From Duganella sp. CF402 (GTDB taxonomy: Bacteria > Pseudomonadota > Gammaproteobacteria > Burkholderiales > Burkholderiaceae_D), in assembly GCF_900109645.1 (NCBI RefSeq), contig NZ_FOBG01000002.1, forward strand, positions 62,001-126,000: DNA of 64,000 bases. Direction: 5' to 3'. Within the stretch, counting starts at the first letter, position 1, and the number at the start of each line of letters is the position of its first letter. Below, in pieces: positions 40,709-49,183 of this stretch. A program made the translations under genes and the position numbers. The notes beneath the pieces are model-generated. The model was not told the DNA's origin. It searched no databases and worked only from the letters and a program-made list of their open reading frames with translations.

Positions 40709-42795
40709 GCGACACGCTACCGCCCACGCCGATGCCGCCACGCGGCGCTGCCGCCGGCGCGGCGGGACTCGGCGCGCGCTTTGCGCTGCGGCTGACGCGC
40801 GACAAGTCGGACACGCTGTTGCTGCTGGTGGCCGCGCTGATGGTGCTGGCGCCGCACGCGGCGCACCTGCCGCTGTGGATCAGCGCCCTGGCCGGCGTCA
40901 CGCTGCTGTGGCGCGCCGCCATCACCTGGCTGGGCAAGCGCATGCCGCCGGTGTGGCTGCTGGTGCCGGTCGCGCTGGCGGCGATGGCGGGCGTCTACCT
41001 CACCTTCCGCACCCTGCTCGGCCGCGACGCCGGCGTCGCCATGCTGGTGTTGCTGCTGGCCTTCAAGCTGCTGGAAATGCACGCGCGGCGCGACCTGTTC
41101 GTGGTGATCTTCCTCAGCTTCTTCGTGCTGTTGACCAGCTTCCTGTATTCGCAATCGATCCCGGCCGCGCTGTACGTGGCGCTCACCCTGGTGGTGCTGC
41201 TGACCGCCCAGCTGACCTTCCAGTACACCGGCGTGGTGCCGCCGCTGCGCCAGCGCCTGCGCACCAGCGCCCAGCTGTGCCTGCTGGCCGCGCCGCTGGC
41301 GGCGCTGCTGTTCGTTGGCTTCCCGCGCCTGCAAGGCCCGCTGTGGGGCCTGCCCGGCGACGCGCTGGGCGGCAAGACCGGCCTCAGCGACACGATGGCG
41401 CCCGGCACCCTGTCCTCGCTGGCGCAATCGGACGAGGTGGCGTTCCGCGTGCGCTTCCTCGATCCGGGCCCGGCGCCGGCCCAGCCGCAGCTGTACTGGC
41501 GCAGCATCGTGCTGGGCGACTACGACGGCCGCACCTGGACCCGGGTGCCGCGCAAGCGCGGCCTGCAGCGGCTCGATATCGCCATCCGGGCGCGCGGCGC
41601 GCCGGTGCACTACGAAACCATCCTCGAAGCCAGCAACACCCGCTGGCTGGCGCTACTGGAGCTGGCCGCGCCGCAGGTCCAGCTGCCCGGCCACCGCCTG
41701 CGCGACAGCGACGAAATGGAGTTGTACACCGCCGATCCGGTCGAGCGCCGGCTGCGCTTTCGCGCCAGCGCCTATCTTGACGTCACGCTGCAGGCCGGCG
41801 AGCAGCCCGAACGCATGGCGCGCTGGCTGGAACTGCCGGCCGGCTACAACCCGCGCACGCTGGCGCTGGCGCAGCAGCTGCGCGCCAGCCTGCCCGGCGC
41901 CGACGCCCGCCAGCTGAGCCAGGCGGTGCTGATGCGCTTTCGCACGCAAAACTACAGCTACACGCTGGAGCCGCCGCTGCTGGGCCGCGACGCGGTCGAC
42001 GACTTCCTGTTTGGCAGCCGCGCCGGCTTTTGCGAGCACTACGCCGGCGCCTACGTGGTGCTGATGCGGGCGCTGGGCGTGGCGGCGCGCGTGGTGACCG
42101 GCTACCAGGGCGGCGAACGCAATCCGGTCGACGGCTATGTCACGGTGCGCCAGTCCGATGCCCACGCCTGGGCCGAGATCTGGACCGCGCAGCACGGCTG
42201 GCAGCGGGTCGACCCGACCGCCGCCGTGGCGCCCGCGCGCATCCAGCGCAGCCTGGCGCGCGCGCTGCCGCGCCCGTCAGGCTTCGCCGGCTTCGGCGGG
42301 TTTGCCCTGGCGCCGCTGCTGAACCTGCAGAACGATCCCGATTCGTGGCTGGCGCAACTCAGATACAACTATGCGGCGTTGAATAATTCTTGGAATCAAT
42401 GGGTACTGGATTACAATCCAGAGAGGCAGCGAAGTTTCCTCGAAGAACTAGGCGCCGCCTTCGGCAACTGGCGCAGCGCGCTGGGCGCGGCGCTGGTGGT
42501 GGGCCTGCTGTGGCTGCTGCGCTGGCGCCGCCGCCAGCGCCCGGCCGATCCGCTGGACGGCTTGTACGCGGCGTTTTGCCGCCAGCAGGCGCGCCACGGG
42601 ATCGCGCGGCGGCCCAGCGAAGGCCCGCACAGCTATGCGGCGCGCCTGCGGGCGATGCCGGCCAGCGAGGAAAAACATGCTGCGATGGACCAGTTTTTAC
42701 ACCTGTACGGTAGGCTGAAGTATGGCGCCGGCGGGACCGAATCACGTCATGCGTCGCTGGCGACGCTGAAAACACTGCTATCTTTATGCCGATGA
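40705..42795 (+). CDS. TgpA-like membrane transglutaminase
   Basis: A 696-residue inner-membrane protein. Around six helices in residues 30-215 (DUF3488 region) are followed by a periplasmic transglutaminase-like domain. The Cys is in SRAGFCEHYAGAYVVLMRALGVAARVVTGY, with His in SDAHAWAEIW and Asp in VDPTAAV. One further helix near 590 and a cytoplasmic DUF4129-like tail complete it. Probable cross-linking or peptidase role at the envelope, as in Pseudomonas TgpA. It overlaps mltB by 10 bases. Confidence 0.95.
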   Translation: MSDTLPPTPMPPRGAAAGAAGLGARFALRLTRDKSDTLLLLVAALMVLAPHAAHLPLWISALAGVTLLWRAAITWLGKRMPPVWLLVPVALAAMAGVYLTFRTLLGRDAGVAMLVLLLAFKLLEMHARRDLFVVIFLSFFVLLTSFLYSQSIPAALYVALTLVVLLTAQLTFQYTGVVPPLRQRLRTSAQLCLLAAPLAALLFVGFPRLQGPLWGLPGDALGGKTGLSDTMAPGTLSSLAQSDEVAFRVRFLDPGPAPAQPQLYWRSIVLGDYDGRTWTRVPRKRGLQRLDIAIRARGAPVHYETILEASNTRWLALLELAAPQVQLPGHRLRDSDEMELYTADPVERRLRFRASAYLDVTLQAGEQPERMARWLELPAGYNPRTLALAQQLRASLPGADARQLSQAVLMRFRTQNYSYTLEPPLLGRDAVDDFLFGSRAGFCEHYAGAYVVLMRALGVAARVVTGYQGGERNPVDGYVTVRQSDAHAWAEIWTAQHGWQRVDPTAAVAPARIQRSLARALPRPSGFAGFGGFALAPLLNLQNDPDSWLAQLRYNYAALNNSWNQWVLDYNPERQRSFLEELGAAFGNWRSALGAALVVGLLWLLRWRRRQRPADPLDGLYAAFCRQQARHGIARRPSEGPHSYAARLRAMPASEEKHAAMDQFLHLYGRLKYGAGGTESRHASLATLKTLLSLCR

Positions 42796-43952
42796 AAAAC
42801 CTGATTACCGCCCTGCTGCTCGGCGCTGCAGCAACCGCCACCGCTACCAGCCACGCCGCCGTCGATCCCTACGGCTACACGCTGCCGCCCAGCATGCAGA
42901 AAAAGAAAAAGCCGGCCGCGCCCAAGAAAAAGGCCGCGCCGGCGGTCGACTATGTCGGCGAATACGTCAACTTCGGCGACTGGAAGGACGTGCGCGCCTT
43001 CCTCGACGAGCTCGCCGCGCGCGACGGTTTCGACCGCGCCGAACTCAATGCGCTGATGGCGCAGGTGCGCTTTGTCGACGCGGCGGTGCAGCTGGTGAAG
43101 CCGGCGCCGCCGGGCAAGCCGAAGAACTGGCAAGCCTACAGCAAGCTGATGATCGACCCGGTGCGCATCGACGCCGGCGTCAAGTTCTGGAACGAGAACA
43201 GCGAGGCGCTGCAGCGCGCCGAATCGCTGTACGGCGTCCCGGCCGATATCCTGGTCGGCATCATCGGCGTGGAAACCGTGTACGGCCGCAACACCGGGCG
43301 CTTCCGCGTGCTCGATGCGCTGACCACGCTGGCGTTCTCGTATCCGGAAGCGCCGCAGCGGCGCGAGCGCATGGCATTCTTCCGTGGCGAGCTGGAAGCG
43401 ACGCTGCTGTTCGCGCGCCAGACCGGCATCGACCCGCTGTCGCTGAAAGGCTCGTTTGCCGGCGCCATCGGCATGCCGCAATTCATGCCCAGCAGCGTGA
43501 TGAAATACGCGGTCGACTTTGACGGCAGCGGCAAGATCGACCTGCTGGCCTCGAGCACCGACGCCATCGGCAGCGTGGCCGCCTTCCTGGCCGGCCACGG
43601 CTGGCAGCGCGAGCAGACCGGCCCGCTGGTGTATGCGGCCACGGTCTCGCCCAACCGCGCGTGGGAGCCGATGATCAACCAGGGCCTGGTGGCCAAGTAC
43701 CGCGTGCCGGAACTGGGCGCGGCCGGCGTGACCCCGGCGGCGCCGGCGCCGGACCAGCTGTACGGCCTGGTCGATTTGCAGAACGGCGCCGAGCCGACCG
43801 AGTACTGGCTGGCCAACGCCAATTTCTTTGCCATCACGCAGTACAACCGCAGTTATTTCTATGCGATGTCGGTGGTGGAGCTGGGGCAGGCGATCAGGCA
43901 AGCGCGCGGCGCGGCGGCGGCGCCAGTGGCGGGAATGACTTCAGGAATGTAA
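42786..43952 (+). CDS. mltB: Lytic murein transglycosylase B
   Basis: A 388-residue peptidoglycan-cleaving enzyme. The signal peptide is about 1-24, with no lipobox Cys at the usual place, and a Lys/Pro-rich linker follows. The catalytic Glu is in IIGVETVYGRNTG; LSYPEAPQR-like (FSYPEAPQRRERMAFFRGEL), GSFAGAIGMPQFMPSS and the Asp-rich DFDGSGKIDL loop are typical of MltB. It is transcribed as the last gene of the MoxR operon. Confidence 0.95.
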   Translation: MPMKNLITALLLGAAATATATSHAAVDPYGYTLPPSMQKKKKPAAPKKKAAPAVDYVGEYVNFGDWKDVRAFLDELAARDGFDRAELNALMAQVRFVDAAVQLVKPAPPGKPKNWQAYSKLMIDPVRIDAGVKFWNENSEALQRAESLYGVPADILVGIIGVETVYGRNTGRFRVLDALTTLAFSYPEAPQRRERMAFFRGELEATLLFARQTGIDPLSLKGSFAGAIGMPQFMPSSVMKYAVDFDGSGKIDLLASSTDAIGSVAAFLAGHGWQREQTGPLVYAATVSPNRAWEPMINQGLVAKYRVPELGAAGVTPAAPAPDQLYGLVDLQNGAEPTEYWLANANFFAITQYNRSYFYAMSVVELGQAIRQARGAAAAPVAGMTSGM

Positions 43953-43971
43953 GCAAGCGTAAAAAACTTTG

Positions 43972-43993
43972 TACCGTGGGCAAGCCCACGGTA
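43972..43993 (+). terminator. Hairpin after mltB
   Basis: TACCGTGGGC-AA-GCCCACGGTA, a perfect 10-bp stem with a minimal loop, 19 bases past the mltB stop. No real T run follows, so it may be an RNA 3'-end protector or a Rho-assisted terminator. Confidence 0.55.
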
Positions 43994-44055
43994 TGGTTTA
44001 GTTGATACTCGGAAATAGTCTGGCTGTAGGCGACTTTACAACGAAATTGCTATAG

Positions 44056-44119
44056 AATTAACTTTAACCGTTAATTAAAAGTGCGCACAAGCAGCATAAC
44101 ATAGCAGACGGTGTATAAT
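44056..44119 (+). promoter_or_regulatory. Possible control region of the CI-like gene
   Basis: The 395-base gap 43953-44347 has no other gene. It holds an inverted repeat AATTAAC-7-GTTAATT (44056-44076) and a TATAAT (44114-44119). These would give a leader of about 220 bases before the small CI-like gene, including a T8 run at 44166. No convincing -35 box was found. Confidence 0.35.
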
Positions 44120-44347
44120 TCTCACACAATGTTGCAGTCGGACAACAATACCCTGCGGGAAGTGTGTTTTTTTTATTGCTGCTAAGTATTAGATTGAAGA
44201 CTGTTGTACAATTGTGTAGATATTATGAAACTTGTTATCCTGGAACCCGTGTCCGTGTGTGAGTGCTCCTGGTAAGGATGGACATAGACGCAGCAAAGCC
44301 CCGAGTGTTGTACTTTGCAGGACAACTTTACAGAAGGAAAAGACGAC

Positions 44348-44695
44348 ATGACAAACCAAGTCGGCATAGACATGAACAACGATGCGGATGGCGATGATCT
44401 GCTGCAATACAATCCCAACCGCCTGCTCGACACCCTGATCGAGAACCTGCGTCTGAAAAACGATGCGGCACTGTCGCGCGCACTGGAAGTGGCGCCGCCG
44501 GTGATCAGCAAAATCCGTCACCACCGCCTGCCGGTCGGTGCTTCGCTGCTGATCCGCATGCATGAAGTATCGGACCTGAGCATTCGCGACCTGCGTTACT
44601 TGATGGGCGACCGCCGCAACAAGTTCCGCATCAGCGACAAGCAATTCAAGCCTAAAGAAGGCGAAACCCCAGGCGGCGGCAATAACAACGGCTAA
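44348..44695 (+). CDS. Small CI/Cro-like helix-turn-helix protein
   Basis: A 115-residue protein. The core LRLKNDAALSRALEVAPPVISKIRHHRLPVGASLLIRMHEVSDLSIRDLRYLMGDRR (positions about 35-92) has the ARALEV-x4-ISKIR pattern of a Cro/CI-type helix-turn-helix; the tail is Gly/Asn-rich. The start ATG 44348 has AAGGA upstream. I remember near-identical short proteins in other Oxalobacteraceae, so this is a conserved lineage gene of unknown target. It is convergent with cysM. Confidence 0.8.
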   Translation: MTNQVGIDMNNDADGDDLLQYNPNRLLDTLIENLRLKNDAALSRALEVAPPVISKIRHHRLPVGASLLIRMHEVSDLSIRDLRYLMGDRRNKFRISDKQFKPKEGETPGGGNNNG

Positions 44696-44719
44696 TCCAG
44701 CCGGCGTTCGCCACTGAAC

Positions 44720-44755
44720 GGTGCCCCCGTTTCCTCTTGAGGGAACGGGGGCACC
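44720..44755. terminator. Bidirectional hairpin between the CI-like gene and cysM
   Basis: A perfect 12-bp GC-rich stem (44720-44731 with 44744-44755) and a 12-base loop lie between two convergent genes. T runs are short on both sides, so efficiency is uncertain. Confidence 0.7.
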
Positions 44756-44773
44756 GTGCGTTTGGCCGTTCGG

Positions 44774-45676
44774 TTATGCCGGGAACACGCCGGTGGACAG
44801 GTAGCGGTCGCCACGGTCGCAGACGATGAACACGATGGTGGCGTTTTCCACCGTGTTCGAAATGCGCAGTGCGATCTCGCAGGCGCCGGCGGCGGAGATG
44901 CCGCAGAAAATGCCTTCCTCGGCCGCCAGCCGGCGCGCCATGCGCTCGGCCGCCGCCTGCGACACGGCTTCCACGCGGTCGACGCGCGAGCGGTCGTAGA
45001 TTTTCGGCAGGTAGGCTTCCGGCCACTTGCGGATGCCCGGAATCGACGAGCCCTCTTCCGGCTCGGCGCCGATGATCTGCACCTCGGGATTTTGCTCCTT
45101 CAGATAGCGCGAGGTGCCCATGATGGTGCCGGTGGTGCCCATCGCGCTGACGAAGTGGGTGATGCGGCCGTCGGTGTCGCGCCAGATTTCCGGTCCCGTG
45201 CTTTCATAGTGGGCGCGGGCATTGTCCTGGTTGCCGAACTGGTCCAGGATGATGCCCTTGCCGTCCTTCTGCAATTGCTCGGCCATGTCGCGCGCGTACT
45301 CCATGCCGCCGGTTTTCGGCGTCAGCATGATTTGCGCGCCGTAGGCGGCCATGCTCTGGCGGCGCTCGACGCTGAGGTTTTCCGGCATCAGCAGCAGCAT
45401 CTTGTAGCCACGGATGGCGGCCGCCATCGCCAGCGCGATACCGGTGTTGCCGCTGGTGGCCTCGATCAGCGTGTCGCCCGGCTTGATGTCGCCGCGCTCC
45501 TCGGCGCGCTTGAGCATGGACATGGCGGCGCGGTCCTTGACCGAGCCGGCCGGGTTGTTGCCTTCCAGCTTGCCGAGGATGATGTTGTTGCGGGCCGCCG
45601 CGTCGGCGCCGGGCAGGCGCACCAGCTGCACCAGCGGCGTGTTGCCGATCGTGTCTTGCAGAGTCTTGTAAGCCAT
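44774..45676 (-). CDS. cysM: Cysteine synthase B
   Basis: A 300-residue PLP enzyme making cysteine from O-acetylserine and sulfide or thiosulfate. TIGNTPLVQL opens it. The PLP Lys is in NPAGSVKDRAA near residue 43, followed by EATSGNTGIALA and GTTGTIMGTSRYL. LEGNNPAGS and the IRKWPEAY segment favour CysM over CysK. The start MAYKTLQD at 45676 is preferred over 45709. Confidence 0.95.
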   Translation of the reverse strand: MAYKTLQDTIGNTPLVQLVRLPGADAAARNNIILGKLEGNNPAGSVKDRAAMSMLKRAEERGDIKPGDTLIEATSGNTGIALAMAAAIRGYKMLLLMPENLSVERRQSMAAYGAQIMLTPKTGGMEYARDMAEQLQKDGKGIILDQFGNQDNARAHYESTGPEIWRDTDGRITHFVSAMGTTGTIMGTSRYLKEQNPEVQIIGAEPEEGSSIPGIRKWPEAYLPKIYDRSRVDRVEAVSQAAAERMARRLAAEEGIFCGISAAGACEIALRISNTVENATIVFIVCDRGDRYLSTGVFPA

Positions 45677-45821
45677 CGTGTTCTTGTTTGAGTTCGCCAA
45701 AACAAACATTTTAGCCGAGTTGACAGAAAGCGTACGGCTCCGCCTTAAGACTTTGGACGGGGGCGGCCGCTTGCGCTAGACTGGCAACACTTGTGCAACC
45801 ATCTTCATCTCCGGAATCCTC

Positions 45822-47591
45822 ATGGCCACCTCCCCTTCCGACCTGCTGCCCGAACTGACTCCGGACGAACCATCGCTGGCCACCGCCCACAATCTCGAGC
45901 AGCGCCACCACCAGATGTTCCCCACGCTGAATGCGGCCGACATCCGCCACATGCAGCGTTTCGGCCATGTGGCCTGCTTCCGCGATGGCGAGATGATCTT
46001 CGAGGCCGGCAAGACCAGCTTCGGCCTGATGCTGGTGCTCAAAGGCGGGATCCGGGTCGAGCGCTATGATGGCCTGGGCAACAGCTCCTACGTGACCACC
46101 CACCAGGTCGGCCAGTTCAGCGGCGAAGTGGCGCAGCTGTCGGGCCGGCCGTCGCTGGGCAACGGCTACGCGGTGGACGAGGTGGAAGTGCTGGTGGTGC
46201 CGTCGGAATCCTTGCGCGCGCTGCTGGTGGCGCACGCCGAGCTGGGCGAGCGCATCGTGCGCGCGCTGATCCTGCGCCGCGTCGGCCTGATCGAACAGGG
46301 TTCGGGCGGGCCGGTGATCGTCGGGCCGCGCGGGCATGGCCGCATCCACACCTTGCAAACCTTCCTGGCCGCCAACGGCCATCCGCATACCGTGCTCGAT
46401 CCCGAGCATGACAAGCAGGCTGCCGACTTGATGGCGCACTACCAGCCGCGCGCGGAGGAACTGCCGCTGGTGGTGTGTCCGGACGGCGTGGTCAAGAAAA
46501 ACCCGAGCGTGGTCGAGATCGGCCGCTGCCTCGGCATGCTGCCCGAACTCGATGGCGACAAGGTGTGGGACGTGATCGTGGTCGGGGCCGGGCCGGCGGG
46601 ATTGGCGACGGCGGTGTACGCGGCGTCCGAAGGCTTGTCGGTGCTGGCGCTGGAAACGCGCGCCTATGGCGGACAGGCTGGCGCCAGCGCGCGCATCGAG
46701 AACTACCTCGGCTTCCCGACCGGCGTGTCGGGCCGTGCGCTGGCAGGACGGGCCTACGTGCAGGCGCAGAAATTCGGTGTCGAGATCGCGATTCCGGCGC
46801 CGGCCGGACGCTTGATTTGCGATACCTATCCGCTGCAAGTGGAAATGTGCGGCAGTCTGCAGCACCTGAAGGCGCGCACCGTGGTGCTGTCGTGCGGCGC
46901 GCGTTATCGCCGGCCGTCGCTGGCCAACCTCAAACAGTTCGAGGGCAAGGGCGTGTACTACTGGGCCTCGCCGGTCGAGGCCAAACTGTGCAAGACGGAA
47001 GAAATCGTGCTGGTCGGCGGCGGCAACTCGGCAGGACAGGCGGCGGTGTTCTTGTCGGGCTATGCGTCCAAGGTGCACATGCTGATCCGCAAGGAGAGCT
47101 TGTCGTCCACCATGTCGAGCTATCTGATCGAGCGCATCCAGGCTACGCCGAATATCGAGCTGCATACCTGCACCGAAATCATCGCGCTGGAAGGCGATGA
47201 GGATGGCCTCAAACAAGTCCGCATCCGCAACGCCAAGACCGAGGAGGAATGCGACTACGACGTGTGCCGCGTGTTCCTGTTCATCGGCGCCGATCCGAAC
47301 ACCGGCTGGCTCAGCGACTGCGGCGTCGACGTTGATCCGCATGGCTTCATCCGCACCGGCTTTGATGTGACCAAGGCGCAGTGCCGCGCCAACTTCGCCA
47401 ACGGCGTGTACCCCAAAGACCTGCCCTCGCGTGCGGCGCTGGAAACCAGCGTGCCAGGCGTATTCGCGATCGGCGACGTGCGCGCCACCTCCACCAAGCG
47501 CGTCGCCGCCGCCGTCGGCGAAGGTGCCGCCGTAGTCTCGCAAATCCACCAGTTCCTGGCTAACTTGCCGCTTGATAAAGTACGGAATTAA
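45822..47591 (+). CDS. Cyclic-nucleotide-binding domain fused to an FAD pyridine-nucleotide oxidoreductase
   Basis: A 589-residue three-part protein. Residues about 35-150 form a CRP-type cNMP-binding fold (GEMIFEAGKTSFGLMLVLKGGIRV, GEVAQLSGRPSLGNGYA). Residues about 165-240 resemble a thioredoxin/glutaredoxin-like insert (VIVGPRGHGRIHTLQTFL). Residues about 250-585 are a thioredoxin-reductase-like domain with FAD motif VVGAGPAGLATAVYAAS and NAD(P) motif VLVGGGNSAGQAAVFL. The catalytic CxxC of true thioredoxin reductases is absent (YYWASPVEAKLC instead). Dinucleotide binding is clear; electron acceptor and ligand are unknown. Confidence 0.9.
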   Translation: MATSPSDLLPELTPDEPSLATAHNLEQRHHQMFPTLNAADIRHMQRFGHVACFRDGEMIFEAGKTSFGLMLVLKGGIRVERYDGLGNSSYVTTHQVGQFSGEVAQLSGRPSLGNGYAVDEVEVLVVPSESLRALLVAHAELGERIVRALILRRVGLIEQGSGGPVIVGPRGHGRIHTLQTFLAANGHPHTVLDPEHDKQAADLMAHYQPRAEELPLVVCPDGVVKKNPSVVEIGRCLGMLPELDGDKVWDVIVVGAGPAGLATAVYAASEGLSVLALETRAYGGQAGASARIENYLGFPTGVSGRALAGRAYVQAQKFGVEIAIPAPAGRLICDTYPLQVEMCGSLQHLKARTVVLSCGARYRRPSLANLKQFEGKGVYYWASPVEAKLCKTEEIVLVGGGNSAGQAAVFLSGYASKVHMLIRKESLSSTMSSYLIERIQATPNIELHTCTEIIALEGDEDGLKQVRIRNAKTEEECDYDVCRVFLFIGADPNTGWLSDCGVDVDPHGFIRTGFDVTKAQCRANFANGVYPKDLPSRAALETSVPGVFAIGDVRATSTKRVAAAVGEGAAVVSQIHQFLANLPLDKVRN

Positions 47592-48972
47592 GCGCTTGCA
47601 GGCGCTGCGGGTGCGCCACCAGCAATTGATTAAAGAAAGTAGCGGCTGGCTTGGAAGTCAGAAATGCCAGCTGCTCTTTGTCAGGATAGACGTACCATTC
47701 ATTGGACCTCAGCCAAGCTCCCAACGCATAGTCCAGACCAAGTCGGCATGCCTGCTCGGCGCCATGCAACACACCGGCTCTGGCCAGGCATTCCAGCCAG
47801 TTCCATTTATTGGTTTCAGCCAGGCGCAAATAAAAAGCAATATCATCACTGGTCTCCAGCGCATCGCGAATGGCAGCAAACGCAATATAGGCGCCCTGCC
47901 TGCGAACCAATTGCGTCGCGAATTTTCGCGGACCTGCCGCAGGGTCGCACATGGCTGCCAGCGCGATCGCATCTTTGTCCTTTTCGGCCAGCTTGAACCA
48001 CGCTGCCCGCGCGGCCATCCTCACGCTGGGATACTCACTCGACTGATAAGACTTCACCAGCTCCACATCAGCAGGATTACGCAAGGCTGCGAGTTCGGCC
48101 AGGCAAATGCGAACACGCTGCGTGGTGTGCGGCCCTTGCTGCACTAGCTTGTGATAATGCGCACGCACGTCCAAGCCTGCGGCCAACAAATAATTCACAG
48201 CAACGTAGCGAACCGATGGCTGTACTTCCAGTAACGCAGCAATAGCAAGCTCCTCGCGCGGCTCACTCTCCATGTTCAGCAACTTTCTCATTGCGATCGC
48301 TCGAATTGCACCAAACCGCGAGCGCACCGCCGACCGATAAAAGGCACTCTGCAATTCAGACGTTAATCTCGAACATAATTCCACCGCACGACGGGCCAGC
48401 ACGATATCGTCATTGCGATCCGAGATCAGTGCTATCAACGCGGGCGCATCAAGCAAGTTGTGCTTGTCCAGCACATGCACGCAGGCGCGTGCCACCTTGA
48501 TATCAGACTCGCGCGCTCCCACACAGATGTCATCGATAGTCGCGGTTCGAATCAGCGCCAGCTCAAACTGCTCCAGCCACGCGGCGTAGTCGCCTCGCCC
48601 TGCGCTGTGCAGGCGCAAGATCAGCGGCATTGCCGCCAACAACTGCGCCGTAGGCAACAAAGGCAGCAGTCTCATCAAGGCAGTACGGGCCACGGCTTGT
48701 ACTTGCGGGACCCAATCATTCAACCGCTCCAACACAGCTGGCAATAGCTCCGGCAACGCCAACTCTGCGATACGGTGCAGCACCGCTTCGCGCACATAGC
48801 CAGAAGGATGGGCCGCAGATTGCAACAGGAAGTCTGCCGATTTAGAATTGCAGACTTTCTCCAAAAGATGTTGGTAAGGCGAAATAGGCGCTGGAGTTGG
48901 AGTTGGAGTTGGAGTTGGGGCCGAAGCTGGAACTGGCTTTTCGCGGCTGAATAAGGTTCGGAATATCTTCAT
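47560..48972 (-). CDS. HEAT-repeat hypothetical protein
   Basis: A 470-residue, largely alpha-helical protein. Residues 16-30 are a Pro-Thr repeat (PTPTPTPTPAP) encoded by four perfect GGAGTT units (48893-48916), then roughly ten HEAT-like helix pairs such as YVREAVLHRIAEL, VPQVQAVARTALMRLLPLL and SVRYVAVNYLLAAG. No signal peptide or catalytic motif is seen. By eye it is less GC-rich than its neighbours, suggesting transfer. It overlaps the convergent oxidoreductase gene by 32 bases. A scaffold role is possible; function unknown. Confidence 0.8.
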   Translation of the reverse strand: MKIFRTLFSREKPVPASAPTPTPTPTPAPISPYQHLLEKVCNSKSADFLLQSAAHPSGYVREAVLHRIAELALPELLPAVLERLNDWVPQVQAVARTALMRLLPLLPTAQLLAAMPLILRLHSAGRGDYAAWLEQFELALIRTATIDDICVGARESDIKVARACVHVLDKHNLLDAPALIALISDRNDDIVLARRAVELCSRLTSELQSAFYRSAVRSRFGAIRAIAMRKLLNMESEPREELAIAALLEVQPSVRYVAVNYLLAAGLDVRAHYHKLVQQGPHTTQRVRICLAELAALRNPADVELVKSYQSSEYPSVRMAARAAWFKLAEKDKDAIALAAMCDPAAGPRKFATQLVRRQGAYIAFAAIRDALETSDDIAFYLRLAETNKWNWLECLARAGVLHGAEQACRLGLDYALGAWLRSNEWYVYPDKEQLAFLTSKPAATFFNQLLVAHPQRLQALNSVLYQAAS

Positions 48973-49062
48973 ACATCCAGCATAACATCAGTTCAGTGCC
49001 TTGCTGCTCGACAAGTTGAGGACAGGGGTTGGTGGGGTGTCTGCCCCACCCTTGGCGGGAAA

Positions 49063-49183
49063 CGTTCTCTTTTGCCTTTCTCTTTTTGTCTCTTTCTCTC
49101 TTTTTTGAACTCTTCCTGCGCACGCAGGTCCAAGAGACAGGAAGAGATAAAAAGAGAACGAAAGAGAAAGGAGAAAGAGAATG
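49063..49183 (+). promoter_or_regulatory. Long pyrimidine/purine inverted repeat in the leader of the RAMA-like gene
   Basis: A pyrimidine-rich arm (about 49063-49118) is an imperfect inverted copy of the purine-rich arm (49138-49183). It includes a perfect 9-bp core CTCTTCCTG/CAGGAAGAG. The right arm contains the ribosome site AAAGGAG and the ATG. A competing small hairpin CCTGCG-CA-CGCAGG (49115-49128) sits at the tip. Another stem GGTGGGG/CCCCACC lies upstream at 49031-49050. Confidence 0.65.

Noticed and set aside
45822..47591. Thioredoxin reductase (trxB)
   Set aside because: The overall fold fits, but the CxxC between the FAD and NAD(P) motifs is missing and an extra cNMP-binding domain is fused.
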